The position numbers were made by a program, and so were the translations under genes. From an uncultured Lachnospiraceae bacterium (lineage in GTDB: Bacteria > Bacillota_A > Clostridia > Lachnospirales > Lachnospiraceae), in the NCBI GenBank assembly GCA_902787595.1, contig CADAHD010000002.1, positions 1 through 44,818 on the forward strand: a stretch of 44,818 nt of DNA, written 5' to 3'. Positions 23,023 to 31,739 of the stretch are shown here, one piece after another. Under the pieces are notes generated by a model. The model made no database searches and was not told the origin of the DNA. It worked only from the letters and a program-made list of their open reading frames with translations. How positions within the stretch are numbered: position 1 is the first letter of the stretch; each line of letters starts with the position of its first letter.

Positions 23023-23414
23023 TGAATGAACGTGATGATGATTTTAAATACATATTGCAGGAGTTTTCACGCACGATGATAGGGGCTAAGTATACTTACG
23101 GAGAACTGCTGTCGGCTGAACGCGCCCCTTTTAAGCTGCAGACTATCATCGACAGGCTGATACTGCCTTATGCGGACCCGGATATGAGCGTGGAGGAGCA
23201 TCTGCTCACCATCACAAAAGAGGATAAAAACTACAGGATATTTGATAATCTTAAACTTAAGATCAAGTATTATATGCCACGGCCCGAAGGCGGTTTTAAA
23301 GAGTATACGGATGATATTAAGACATTTTTGAAAAACCGTGAAAACTGGGGAGATGGCTGCATGATACAGGAGATAATAGTATCCAATCTGGCCTTGATGG
23401 GTTTCAAATTATAA
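23019..23414 (+). CDS. Uncharacterised protein (131 aa), partner of the sigma-like gene
   Basis: I do not recognise this family. ATGA overlap of 4 bp with the sigma-like gene; ATG 23022 is an equally possible start one codon later. The protein is soluble, largely helical, with FSRTMIGAKYTYGELL, a proline-turn region and an ending ENWGDGCMIQEIIVSNLALMGFKL. No signal peptide, membrane helix or cysteine cluster. Because its start is translationally coupled to the sigma-like gene, it may be a stoichiometric partner, but nothing in it shows this directly. Confidence 0.75.
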   Translation: MMNERDDDFKYILQEFSRTMIGAKYTYGELLSAERAPFKLQTIIDRLILPYADPDMSVEEHLLTITKEDKNYRIFDNLKLKIKYYMPRPEGGFKEYTDDIKTFLKNRENWGDGCMIQEIIVSNLALMGFKL

Positions 23415-23426
23415 GGAGGATCTTAC

Positions 23427-26348
23427 TTGAAGACAGAAAACATTAAAGCATACAGGCTTATCGAGCATCATTATTCGGAGGACCTTAAATCCGAAGCGTA
23501 TCTTTTTGAGCATATAAAAAGCGGTGCAAGGGTAAGCATACTTGAGAATGATGATGAAAACAAAGTGTTCTATATTGCGTTCCGTACACCGCCTAAGGAT
23601 TCGACGGGCGTGGCTCATATACTGGAGCACTCGGTTTTGTGCGGATCGGAAAAGTATCCCCTCAAAGATCCTTTTGTTGAACTGGTCAAGGGATCTTTAA
23701 ATACTTTCCTCAACGCCATGACATATCCCGATAAGACTGTATATCCCGTTGCTTCATGCAATGACCAGGATTTTAAAAATCTGATGAGCGTATACATGGA
23801 TGCGGTATTAAAGCCCAATATCTACAAGGAAGAGAAGATCTTCCGTCAGGAGGGCTGGCATTACGAGACTGATGAAGAAGGAAATCTTATCATAAACGGC
23901 GTTGTATATAACGAAATGAAGGGAGCTTTTTCTTCACCGGATGACGTGCTGAGCCGTGAGACATTCAGTTCTCTTTATCCCGACATAACTTATGGCGTTG
24001 AAAGCGGCGGAGATCCCAAGAATATACCGGATCTGACTTACGAAGCTTTCCTTGACTTTCACAGGAGATATTATCATCCTGTCAATTCTTATATCTATCT
24101 GTACGGTAATGCAGATATGGAGGAGAGGCTTGACTGGCTGGATAAGGAGTATCTGGACAAATATGAGCGTATAGATATAGCTTCGGAAGTGGGTGTGCAG
24201 AAAGCTTTTGACAAGCCTGTTTATATCAATAAGCCTTATCCGATAACGGATGATGAGAGCGATGAGAAACAGACATATCTAAGCTATAATGCCGTAGTAG
24301 GGGATGTCATGGATCCCGAACTTTATATAGCTTTCCAGATGATAGACTATGCTCTGGTAGGAGCAGAGGGCACGCCTCTTCGCAAAGCGCTGCTGGATGC
24401 CGGCATAGGAACAGAGATAAATTCCCAGTACGAAAACGGTATTTATCAGCCCTATTACAGCATAGTTGCAAAGAATGCGGATGAAAGCGATCTGAAAGAA
24501 TTTGAAAGCATAATCTCTGAGGTCCTTGATAGGGTATATAAAGAGGGCTTTGACGAGAATGCTTTGCTGGCATGCGTTAACTCATTGGAATTCCGTTTCA
24601 GGGAAGGTGATACGGGCACATATCCCAAGGGGCTTTTATATGGCTTAAAAGCTATGGACAGCTGGCTGTATGATAAGGATAAGCCTTTCATACATCTGGA
24701 ATCGCTGGGCGTATATTCAAAGCTTCGTGAGCTTATCTCTACGTCTTATTACAGGGAACTGGTAAAGAAATATCTTATCGATAACACGCATAAGACAATT
24801 CTGGTGCTCAAGCCCGAAAAAGGCCTTACCGCAAAAAATGAAGCAGAACTGGCTGCAAAGCTTGCAGCGTATAAAGCTTCAATAACGGAAGCGGAATTTG
24901 AAGAGATAAAGACCAAAGCTGCGCAGCTTAAAGAATATCAGGATAAGGAAGACAGCGAAGAAGCAAAGAAATGCCTGCCCTGCCTTAAGCGCAGCGATAT
25001 AGCCGCCAAAGTACAGCCTTCATATAACGAGGAGACCGAAATAGACGGGATCAAAACCCTCTTCCACGAAGTGGAAACAAACGGGATATTGTATTTTAAC
25101 ATGCTCTTTGATATTGAAGGCATACCCGAAGAGTATCTGCCTTATGTAGGCCTTTTAAAAGTGGTGCTGGGAAGCGTGGATACGGAGAATTACAGCTATG
25201 AACAGCTGGGTTACGAAATAGACAAGCGCACGGGTAACATTTCACAGATGACCATGGCAGCGATCCCCGGATGGAAGGTGGAAAATTACCGCTTTTTCTT
25301 CGGGACCAATATGAGCGTTCTGAGCTCGCAGACAGATGCAGGACTTGAGCTTATAGAGGAAATACTTTTTAAGAGCAGGCTTGATGATACACAGCGTATA
25401 GGTCAGACTATAGCCGAGTGCCGTTCACGCACGGCCGGATTCATGATGAACAGCGGGCATACAGTAGCTTCGGCGCGCGCTCTTTCATATCTTACAGAGT
25501 ATTCCTGCATGCGCGAAGAAATGTCAGGGCTTAAACTCTTCCGTTTCCTTGAAGAGGCAGAAGCTGATTTTGAAAAAAAGAAGGATGAGATCGTTAAAAA
25601 GCTTAAGGAAACTCTCAAATTCATTCTCAGAAAAGATAACCTTATGCTTGATGTGACAGGCAGCCGTAAGGAGCTTGAATCCCTTAAGGGGAAAATGGGC
25701 AGGATGCTTAAGAATCTTAATGATAAGCCGGCAGAGTTTAAGAAGTTCAGTAAAAAGCCTGTAAGAGCAAATGAGGGCTTTACCAATTCCGCGCAGGTTC
25801 AGTATGTATGCCGTGCAGGCAACTATGCTGCGCATGGTCTGGAATTCGATCCTTCGCTGTATATATTAAAAACCATACTGGGTTATGAGTATCTCTGGAA
25901 TGAGGTACGTGTAAAAGGCGGCGCATACGGATGCATGAGCAGATTCACTACTTATGGTGAAGTTTGCTTTGTATCTTACAGAGATCCCAATCTTGAGCGC
26001 ACCATCAAAACCTTTGAAGGCATCAGTGATTTCCTTCGCAGATTTACTGCAGATGAAGAAAAGATGACCAGATATATCATCGGCACAATGAGCGAGCTGG
26101 ATACGCCGCTGACACCCAGGCTCAAAGGCAGCCGTTCACTTCAGATATGGCTTGATAAAGACAGCGACGAAAACAGAAACAAAAGAAGAGCCAAACTGCT
26201 GGCAACTACCGATGCGGATATACGCGCTCTTGCGCGCTTTACCGATGCGGTCATGGAAGATAATGCGTTGTGCGTAGTCGGTAACGAAGGAAAGATAAAG
26301 GAAGCTGCGCCGGTCTTTAATGTGATAAAACCGCTGTTTAATAAATAG
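23427..26348 (+). CDS. M16C family zinc metallopeptidase (insulinase/presequence-protease type)
   Basis: 973 residues, the length of M16C enzymes. The inverted zinc motif HxxEH is HILEH at residues 64-68, followed by CGSEKYPLKDPF, typical of presequence-protease-like members. A second conserved motif NAMTYPDKTVYPVAS and the distal zinc Glu in VVYNEMKG are present. The C-terminal half includes the peptidase M16C-associated region and a second, inactive M16 domain with GGAYG. No signal peptide, so cytosolic degradation of peptides is likely. TTG start with AAGGAGG 8-14 bp upstream. Distance to era is 48 bp. Confidence 0.93.
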   Translation: MKTENIKAYRLIEHHYSEDLKSEAYLFEHIKSGARVSILENDDENKVFYIAFRTPPKDSTGVAHILEHSVLCGSEKYPLKDPFVELVKGSLNTFLNAMTYPDKTVYPVASCNDQDFKNLMSVYMDAVLKPNIYKEEKIFRQEGWHYETDEEGNLIINGVVYNEMKGAFSSPDDVLSRETFSSLYPDITYGVESGGDPKNIPDLTYEAFLDFHRRYYHPVNSYIYLYGNADMEERLDWLDKEYLDKYERIDIASEVGVQKAFDKPVYINKPYPITDDESDEKQTYLSYNAVVGDVMDPELYIAFQMIDYALVGAEGTPLRKALLDAGIGTEINSQYENGIYQPYYSIVAKNADESDLKEFESIISEVLDRVYKEGFDENALLACVNSLEFRFREGDTGTYPKGLLYGLKAMDSWLYDKDKPFIHLESLGVYSKLRELISTSYYRELVKKYLIDNTHKTILVLKPEKGLTAKNEAELAAKLAAYKASITEAEFEEIKTKAAQLKEYQDKEDSEEAKKCLPCLKRSDIAAKVQPSYNEETEIDGIKTLFHEVETNGILYFNMLFDIEGIPEEYLPYVGLLKVVLGSVDTENYSYEQLGYEIDKRTGNISQMTMAAIPGWKVENYRFFFGTNMSVLSSQTDAGLELIEEILFKSRLDDTQRIGQTIAECRSRTAGFMMNSGHTVASARALSYLTEYSCMREEMSGLKLFRFLEEAEADFEKKKDEIVKKLKETLKFILRKDNLMLDVTGSRKELESLKGKMGRMLKNLNDKPAEFKKFSKKPVRANEGFTNSAQVQYVCRAGNYAAHGLEFDPSLYILKTILGYEYLWNEVRVKGGAYGCMSRFTTYGEVCFVSYRDPNLERTIKTFEGISDFLRRFTADEEKMTRYIIGTMSELDTPLTPRLKGSRSLQIWLDKDSDENRNKRRAKLLATTDADIRALARFTDAVMEDNALCVVGNEGKIKEAAPVFNVIKPLFNK

Positions 26349-26354
26349 GTTATT

Positions 26355-26372
26355 TCCGGGGACGGCCCCGGA
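26355..26372. other. GC-rich hairpin between the M16C gene and era
   Basis: TCCGGGG and CCCCGGA pair perfectly over 7 bp around ACGG, with no T run after it. It is more likely an mRNA stability or processing element than a terminator. Confidence 0.4.
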
Positions 26373-26396
26373 GCTGAGATTTAAGAGGAAAGGCAT

Positions 26397-27302
26397 ATGA
26401 GTGAAAAGAAATCCGGTTTCTGCGCTCTGATAGGACGCCCCAATGTGGGTAAATCCACATTGATGAACCGTATAATAGGTCAGAAGATAGCCATAACTTC
26501 GCCCAGACCCCAGACTACTCGCATGCGTATACAGACAGTATACACAGAGGAAAGAGGGCAGGCGGTATTTGTAGATACGCCGGGTATACATAAGGCAAAG
26601 AACAAGCTCGGAGATTATATGCTTTCTGTGGCAAAGAAAAGTCTCAAAGATTCCGATGTGATCCTTTGGCTGGTAGAACCCAATAAAAAGATCCCCGACG
26701 GTGACGACAACATAGCCGCATCGCTTAAAGAGATCGATATACCGCTGATACTGGTCATTAATAAGACTGATACGGTAAAACCTGCCGAGCTTTTGGAGGT
26801 AATCGATGCGTATAAGGATCTTTGTGATTTTGCAGAGATCATACCGCTCTCGGCATTAAAGGGAGATAATGTATCCGATCTGGTGGATGCGATATTTAAA
26901 TATCTTCCTGAAGGTCCTTATTATTTTGATGAAGACGATCTGACCGATCAGACACAGCGTTCCATAGTAGCAGAACTTATCCGTGAAAAGGCACTGTATC
27001 TTCTGGATAAAGAGATCCCTCACGGGATAGCTGTTATGATCGACAGGATGGAGTATCGTGAAAGAGCGCGTGGCGGCATATATGATATTGACGCTACGAT
27101 CGTCTGCGAAAAGTCTTCGCATAAAGGCATAATCATAGGCAAGGGCGGCGCTATGCTAAAGGCGATAGGTTCAAAAGCCAGGCCGGAAATGGAAAAGATG
27201 CTGGAATGCAGCGTTAATCTTAAGCTTTGGGTAAAAGTCAAAGAAAACTGGCGCGACAGTGATTTCCTTGTGGCCAATTTCGGTTACCGCGAAGAGGAAT
27301 GA
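26397..27302 (+). CDS. era: GTPase Era
   Basis: Essential GTPase that binds 16S rRNA during 30S maturation. 301 residues, normal length. G1 is GRPNVGKST at residues 13-21, G3 is DTPG in FVDTPGIHK, G4 is NKTD, followed by the KH domain with GIIIGKGGAMLKAIGSKAR. Ribosome site AAGAGGAAAGG. recO begins 5 bp after the stop; era-recO coupling is common in Firmicutes. Confidence 0.97.
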   Translation: MSEKKSGFCALIGRPNVGKSTLMNRIIGQKIAITSPRPQTTRMRIQTVYTEERGQAVFVDTPGIHKAKNKLGDYMLSVAKKSLKDSDVILWLVEPNKKIPDGDDNIAASLKEIDIPLILVINKTDTVKPAELLEVIDAYKDLCDFAEIIPLSALKGDNVSDLVDAIFKYLPEGPYYFDEDDLTDQTQRSIVAELIREKALYLLDKEIPHGIAVMIDRMEYRERARGGIYDIDATIVCEKSSHKGIIIGKGGAMLKAIGSKARPEMEKMLECSVNLKLWVKVKENWRDSDFLVANFGYREEE

Positions 27303-27307
27303 TATAA

Positions 27308-27970
27308 ATGGCCGAGATAATACAGACTCCGGGCATGGTTTTAAAGACAGCTCCTTCGGCGGATTATGACAGAAGAGTCGTGATACTGACAAAAGACTAC
27401 GGTAAGATAAGTGCTTTTGCCAGAGGGGCCAGAAGACAGACTAATCATCTGGCGGCTGCTACGGATCTTTTTATCTTTGCGGATTTTAAGCTTTATCCGG
27501 GGAAAAGCGCTTATACCCTGACGGATGCCGTTGTTAAAAATTATTTTGAAGAACTGCGTACGGATTTTGATGCAAGCCTCTTTGGCATGTATTTCCTTGA
27601 AGTGGCAGAATATAATACCAGAGAGAATAATGATGAACAGGATGTACTAAAGCTTCTTTATCAGGCTTGCAGGGCTCTTTTGCATCCTTCATACGATAAT
27701 GAACTGGTAAGAGCCGTGTTCGATCTTAAGATGCTTATGCTGCAGGGCAGTTTCCATCGCAGTGATTATGAAGCGGGTTTTAGCTCGACGGCACGTTATT
27801 CCCTGGATTTTCTTTTGGGAACACCGCCTGAAAAGCTCTTCAGCTTCAGCGTTAAAGAAGAAGTGGTGCAGGAACTGAAGACCATAGCTGCAACAGAACG
27901 CAGACGCTATGGCGACGGTCATAAATACAAGAGCGAAGAAATGCTCTCATTTCAGTTTGACATAAAATAA
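27308..27970 (+). CDS. recO: DNA repair protein RecO
   Basis: Loads RecA in the RecFOR pathway. 220 residues, a little shorter than the usual 240-260. The N-terminal OB fold is recognisable (TPGMVLKTAPSADYDRRVVILTKDYGKISAFARGARR), as is the family phrase YFEELRTDFDASLFGMYFLEVAEY. The C-terminal zinc-finger cysteines found in many RecO proteins are absent: only one Cys is present in the helical part. Position right after era supports the call. The last codons contain the -35 box of the his promoter. Confidence 0.92.
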   Translation: MAEIIQTPGMVLKTAPSADYDRRVVILTKDYGKISAFARGARRQTNHLAAATDLFIFADFKLYPGKSAYTLTDAVVKNYFEELRTDFDASLFGMYFLEVAEYNTRENNDEQDVLKLLYQACRALLHPSYDNELVRAVFDLKMLMLQGSFHRSDYEAGFSSTARYSLDFLLGTPPEKLFSFSVKEEVVQELKTIAATERRRYGDGHKYKSEEMLSFQFDIK

Positions 27971-27985
27971 TAAATTAACTATAAT
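27957..27985 (+). promoter_or_regulatory. Consensus promoter of the his operon
   Basis: TTGACA (27957-27962) and TATAAT (27980-27985) with exactly 17 bp between: a full consensus. The -35 box is in the end of recO. The predicted start site is about 27992, only a few bases before the hisZ ATG. Confidence 0.82.
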
Positions 27986-27994
27986 ACAACAGTT

Positions 27995-29185
27995 ATGGAA
28001 AGATTACTTATTCATACTCCTGAAGGAGTAAAAGACATTTACGCCGCGGAGCTTCGCGGCAAAAAAGCTTTAAGCGCTCACATAAGCAAGACGATGGATT
28101 CTTTCGGATACAGGGAGATCCGCACGCCTTCTTTTGAGTTCTTTGATGTTTTTTCAAGAGAGGTAGGCACAACTCCGTCAAAGGATCTGTTTAAATTCTT
28201 TGACAAAGAGGGCAACACCCTGGCTCTGAGGCCTGATTTTACGCCATCGATCGCCAGATGCGCCGCCAAGTATTTTCTTGAAGAGAACATGCCTGTAAGG
28301 CTTTGCTATGAAGGCAATGCCTTTGTGAATGCTTCAGATCTGCAGGGAAAATTCAAGGAGACCATGCAGATGGGTGCAGAACTCATAGGAGACTCTTCAG
28401 CGGATGCCGATGCGGAAATACTCTGTATGGTAATAGAGGCATTGAAGAGCGCGGGCTTTGAACGCTTTACGGTAAGCGTAGGTCAGATCGACTTCTTTAA
28501 AGGCATATGCGAGGAAGCATCTCTTGACGATGATGTAATCGAGGCCTTGAGAGATGAGATATCCGTCAAGAATTATTTCGGCGCAGAGGAGATATTAAGA
28601 AGCGCCGGGGTGGCGGAAAACTATCTTAAGCTTCTGCGTCATGCCGGAGACGTGTGTACGATAGAAGAGCTTAAAGAATCGAAAAAGATGGTCAGCAACG
28701 TCAGATCGATGAAAGCGATAGACCGTCTGATCCGCATTCATGAGCTTGTGAGCATATACGGCCTGGCTGATTATCTCTCCTACGATCTGGGAATGCTCAG
28801 TAAATTCCATTATTATACAGGAATGATCTTCAAGGCTTTTACCTACGGTGTGGGTGATGCCATTGTCAAGGGCGGAAGATATGACGCTCTGCTGGAGCGC
28901 TTCGGTAAAAAAGCTGCCGCGGTAGGCTGCGTATTCCTTATCGATGATATACAGATAGCACTTTCGGCTCAGGGAGCTTTAAAGGAAGAAGCGGATACTG
29001 TTTCGTGGATAGTTTATGACGAGAACGGACGCGTCGAAGCTCTGGATGAAGTTAAGAAATTAAGAAATAAAGGCCTGAGGGTTTCGGGCATATATTTTGA
29101 TAAGAACAAGACCAAGGATGACTATATTGAATATGCAAAAAAAGCGGATGTGTCTTATTTGCGATTCTATGGAGCCATGGAATAA
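27995..29185 (+). CDS. hisZ: ATP phosphoribosyltransferase regulatory subunit HisZ
   Basis: 396 residues, normal length. HisZ is a histidyl-tRNA-synthetase-like paralogue that activates and confers histidine feedback on the short form of HisG. Features are LLIHTPEGVKDIYAAE at the N-terminus, class II synthetase-like motif 2 and LRPDFTPSIARCAA, and YYTGMIFKAFTYGVGDAIVKGGRYDALLERFG. The start ATG is supported by the usual family opening. There is no ribosome site before it and the promoter lies immediately upstream, so the mRNA may be leaderless. It is followed by the short hisG, as expected for a HisZG complex. Confidence 0.95.
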   Translation: MERLLIHTPEGVKDIYAAELRGKKALSAHISKTMDSFGYREIRTPSFEFFDVFSREVGTTPSKDLFKFFDKEGNTLALRPDFTPSIARCAAKYFLEENMPVRLCYEGNAFVNASDLQGKFKETMQMGAELIGDSSADADAEILCMVIEALKSAGFERFTVSVGQIDFFKGICEEASLDDDVIEALRDEISVKNYFGAEEILRSAGVAENYLKLLRHAGDVCTIEELKESKKMVSNVRSMKAIDRLIRIHELVSIYGLADYLSYDLGMLSKFHYYTGMIFKAFTYGVGDAIVKGGRYDALLERFGKKAAAVGCVFLIDDIQIALSAQGALKEEADTVSWIVYDENGRVEALDEVKKLRNKGLRVSGIYFDKNKTKDDYIEYAKKADVSYLRFYGAME

Positions 29186-29193
29186 GAGGAAGT

Positions 29194-29850
29194 ATGTTGG
29201 AAAAAGACAGATATCTTACATTTGCTCTCACAAAGGGACGTCTTGCGGATAAAACCCTTTCACTATTTGAAAAGGTGGGGATCAGCTGCCGTGAGATGGA
29301 AGACAAGAGCAGCAGAAAGCTTATTTTTGTTAATGAGGAGCTGGGGCTTAAATTCTTTCTGGCTAAAGCTCCGGATGTGCCTACTTATGTTGAGTACGGC
29401 GTTGCCGATATAGGCGTGACAGGTAAAGATACCATAATGGAAGAAGGCCGCAGGGTATTTGAAGTGCTGGATCTTAAACTGGGCAAATGCCGCATGTGTG
29501 TATGCGGGCCTGAATCTGCGCGTTCTCTTTTAGAGCATCATGAGTTTATCAGGGTGGCCAGCAAATATCCCAGGATAGCAAGGGATTATTTTTACAACGA
29601 AAAGCATCAGACTGTTGATATAATCAAGCTGAACGGATCGGTTGAGCTGGGACCCATAGTAGGGCTTTCGGATGTTATCGTGGATATAGTGGAAACGGGC
29701 GGCACTTTAAGGGAGAACGGACTTACGGTGCTTGAAGAGATCTGCCCGCTGTCAGCCAGGATCATAGTCAACCAGGTGAGCATGCGCATGGAAAATGAGC
29801 GCATCAGAAAGCTGGTGAACGATCTTCGCGAAGTGATCGATAAGGAGTGA
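29194..29850 (+). CDS. hisG: ATP phosphoribosyltransferase catalytic subunit, short form
   Basis: First enzyme of histidine synthesis, joining ATP and PRPP. 218 residues, the short (HisZ-dependent) form without the C-terminal regulatory domain. Motifs are LTFALTKGRLADKT, ADIGVTGKDT and the PRPP-binding DVIVDIVETGGTLRENGL. AGAGGAAG ribosome site, 8 bp after hisZ. The short form and the hisZ upstream agree with each other. Confidence 0.96.
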   Translation: MLEKDRYLTFALTKGRLADKTLSLFEKVGISCREMEDKSSRKLIFVNEELGLKFFLAKAPDVPTYVEYGVADIGVTGKDTIMEEGRRVFEVLDLKLGKCRMCVCGPESARSLLEHHEFIRVASKYPRIARDYFYNEKHQTVDIIKLNGSVELGPIVGLSDVIVDIVETGGTLRENGLTVLEEICPLSARIIVNQVSMRMENERIRKLVNDLREVIDKE

Positions 29851-29855
29851 ACATC

Positions 29856-31157
29856 ATGCGAATCATAGAGCTTAATGAAGAAAACAAAGAATTATTCAAA
29901 AAGGTTTTGGAAAGCAGAAGCTCGGGACGTTTTCCGGAAATAGAAAAAACGGTCGACGAGATCATTGCAAATGTCCGCGAAAACGGTGACAAAGCACTGT
30001 TTGAATACAGCCTTAAGTTTGATAAATTTGAGCTTAACGAAAAGAATATACACGTTAGCGAAGAAGAAATAGAAGAAGCAATGGAAAGTGTTAAAGCTGA
30101 CGGTTTCCTTGAAGTGCTCGAAAAGGCTGCTGAGAATATACGTGTTTTCCACGAAAAACAAAAACGCATCAGCTGGTTAGATATGAAAGAAGACGGCAGC
30201 ATGCTGGGGCAGAAGTTCACGCCTATCGAAAAAGTGGGTGTATATGTACCCGGCGGCAAGGCGCCTCTTTCTTCTTCGGTTTTAATGAACCTGATCCCTG
30301 CAAATGTTGCAGAGGTTGAAAGGATAGTAATGTGCACACCGCCCGGACCCGACGGAAAGGTGGATGCATCCATACTGGCTGCCGCAAAGATCGGAGGAGC
30401 TACCGAGATTTACCGCGTGGGAGGAGCCCAGGCAATAGCTGCCATGGCATACGGAACCGAAACGATAGAACCGGTTTATAAGATATGCGGCCCCGGTAAT
30501 ATTTTTGTGGCACTTGCAAAGAAAGCCGTTTACGGACAGGTTGGCATAGATTCCATTGCCGGACCTTCGGAGATACTGGTTCTGGCTGATGAAACTGCAG
30601 ATGCCCGATATGTGGCCGCAGATCTGCTTTCCCAGGCCGAACACGGACCTTTGGGAAGTTCCATACTGGTGACCACATCAAAGGAACTGGCTGAAGCGGT
30701 CTCAAAGGAAGTAGATGCATTTATCCCCGGACTTTCCAGACGTGAGGTTATAGAAAAGAGTCTTGAAGATTTTGGCTATATCTTCGTAAGCGATACCATG
30801 GATAAGGCGATAGATGTTGTTAATGAGATAGCAACAGAACATCTTGAGATAATGACAAAGGATGATTTTTCGATACTGCCGCGCATCAAAAATGCCGGAG
30901 CGATCTTCCTGGGAGCTTATTCTTCGGAACCTCTTGGAGATTATTTTGCGGGACCGGATCATATACTTCCGACAAACGGCACGGCAAAGTTTTTCTCGCC
31001 GCTTAATGTGGATGATTTTGTTAAGAAGAGCAGCATCATATCATATTCAAAGAATGCGCTGGAACGCGATCATAAATATATAATTGATTTTGCATTAAGG
31101 GAAGGGCTTACGGCACATGCAAATTCAATAGCCGTAAGATTTGGTGAAAAGATATGA
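29856..31157 (+). CDS. hisD: Histidinol dehydrogenase
   Basis: Oxidises L-histidinol to L-histidine in two NAD-dependent steps. 433 residues from ATG 29856, which has AAGGAG 9 bp upstream; a GTG at 29847 overlapping the hisG stop is less likely. Family landmarks include GVYVPGGKAPLSSSVLMN, the segment SIAGPSEILVLADETA, and zinc/catalytic residues in SQAEHGPLGSSILVT and ATEHLEIMTKD. The start of hisB overlaps by 4 bp (ATGA). Confidence 0.97.
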   Translation: MRIIELNEENKELFKKVLESRSSGRFPEIEKTVDEIIANVRENGDKALFEYSLKFDKFELNEKNIHVSEEEIEEAMESVKADGFLEVLEKAAENIRVFHEKQKRISWLDMKEDGSMLGQKFTPIEKVGVYVPGGKAPLSSSVLMNLIPANVAEVERIVMCTPPGPDGKVDASILAAAKIGGATEIYRVGGAQAIAAMAYGTETIEPVYKICGPGNIFVALAKKAVYGQVGIDSIAGPSEILVLADETADARYVAADLLSQAEHGPLGSSILVTTSKELAEAVSKEVDAFIPGLSRREVIEKSLEDFGYIFVSDTMDKAIDVVNEIATEHLEIMTKDDFSILPRIKNAGAIFLGAYSSEPLGDYFAGPDHILPTNGTAKFFSPLNVDDFVKKSSIISYSKNALERDHKYIIDFALREGLTAHANSIAVRFGEKI

Positions 31158-31738
31158 GAGAAGCGCAGGTATACCGTAAAACAAAAGAAACCGATATAGA
31201 GTTGAGCATTAAGATAGACGGAAAAGGCAACGCGGATGTAAACACCGGCATAGGCTTTTTCGACCACATGCTTTGCGGTTTTGCAAAGCATGGCTTTTTT
31301 GATCTGGCTCTTAACTGTGAGGGTGATCTGAATGTGGATGGACATCACACCGTAGAAGATTGCGGCATAGTTCTTGGACAGGCGATAAAGGAAGCGGTAG
31401 GCGATAAGCTGGGCATGAGGCGTTACGGCTATTTTATCCTTCCCATGGATGACGCTTTGGTCCTGTGCGCTGTGGATTTTTGCGGCAGACCTTATTTCTC
31501 ATGGGATATAAAGCTTAACGAAGAGAAGTGCGGTGATTTTGAAAACTGCCTTGCAAAGGAATTCTTTTATGCCGTGTCTTATTCGGCAGGTATAAATCTT
31601 CATATAAAGCAGATATCCGGTGAAAATGCGCATCATATACTTGAAGCGGCATTTAAAGCATTTGGCAAAGCCGTTGATATGGCTACATCCATAGATGAAA
31701 GAGTAGAAGGCGTGCTCAGCACGAAGGGAGCGTTATAA
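31154..31738 (+). CDS. hisB: Imidazoleglycerol-phosphate dehydratase
   Basis: Dehydrates imidazole glycerol phosphate. 194 residues, the monofunctional enzyme without the histidinol-phosphatase domain. Manganese-binding histidines lie in [22 protein letters not shown] and the later EAAFKAFG segment; the [13 protein letters not shown] block is also typical. Overlaps hisD by 4 bp. Followed one base later by the HisIE fusion. Confidence 0.96.
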   Translation: MREAQVYRKTKETDIELSIKIDGKGNADVNTGIGFFDHMLCGFAKHGFFDLALNCEGDLNVDGHHTVEDCGIVLGQAIKEAVGDKLGMRRYGYFILPMDDALVLCAVDFCGRPYFSWDIKLNEEKCGDFENCLAKEFFYAVSYSAGINLHIKQISGENAHHILEAAFKAFGKAVDMATSIDERVEGVLSTKGAL

Positions 31739-31739
31739 G

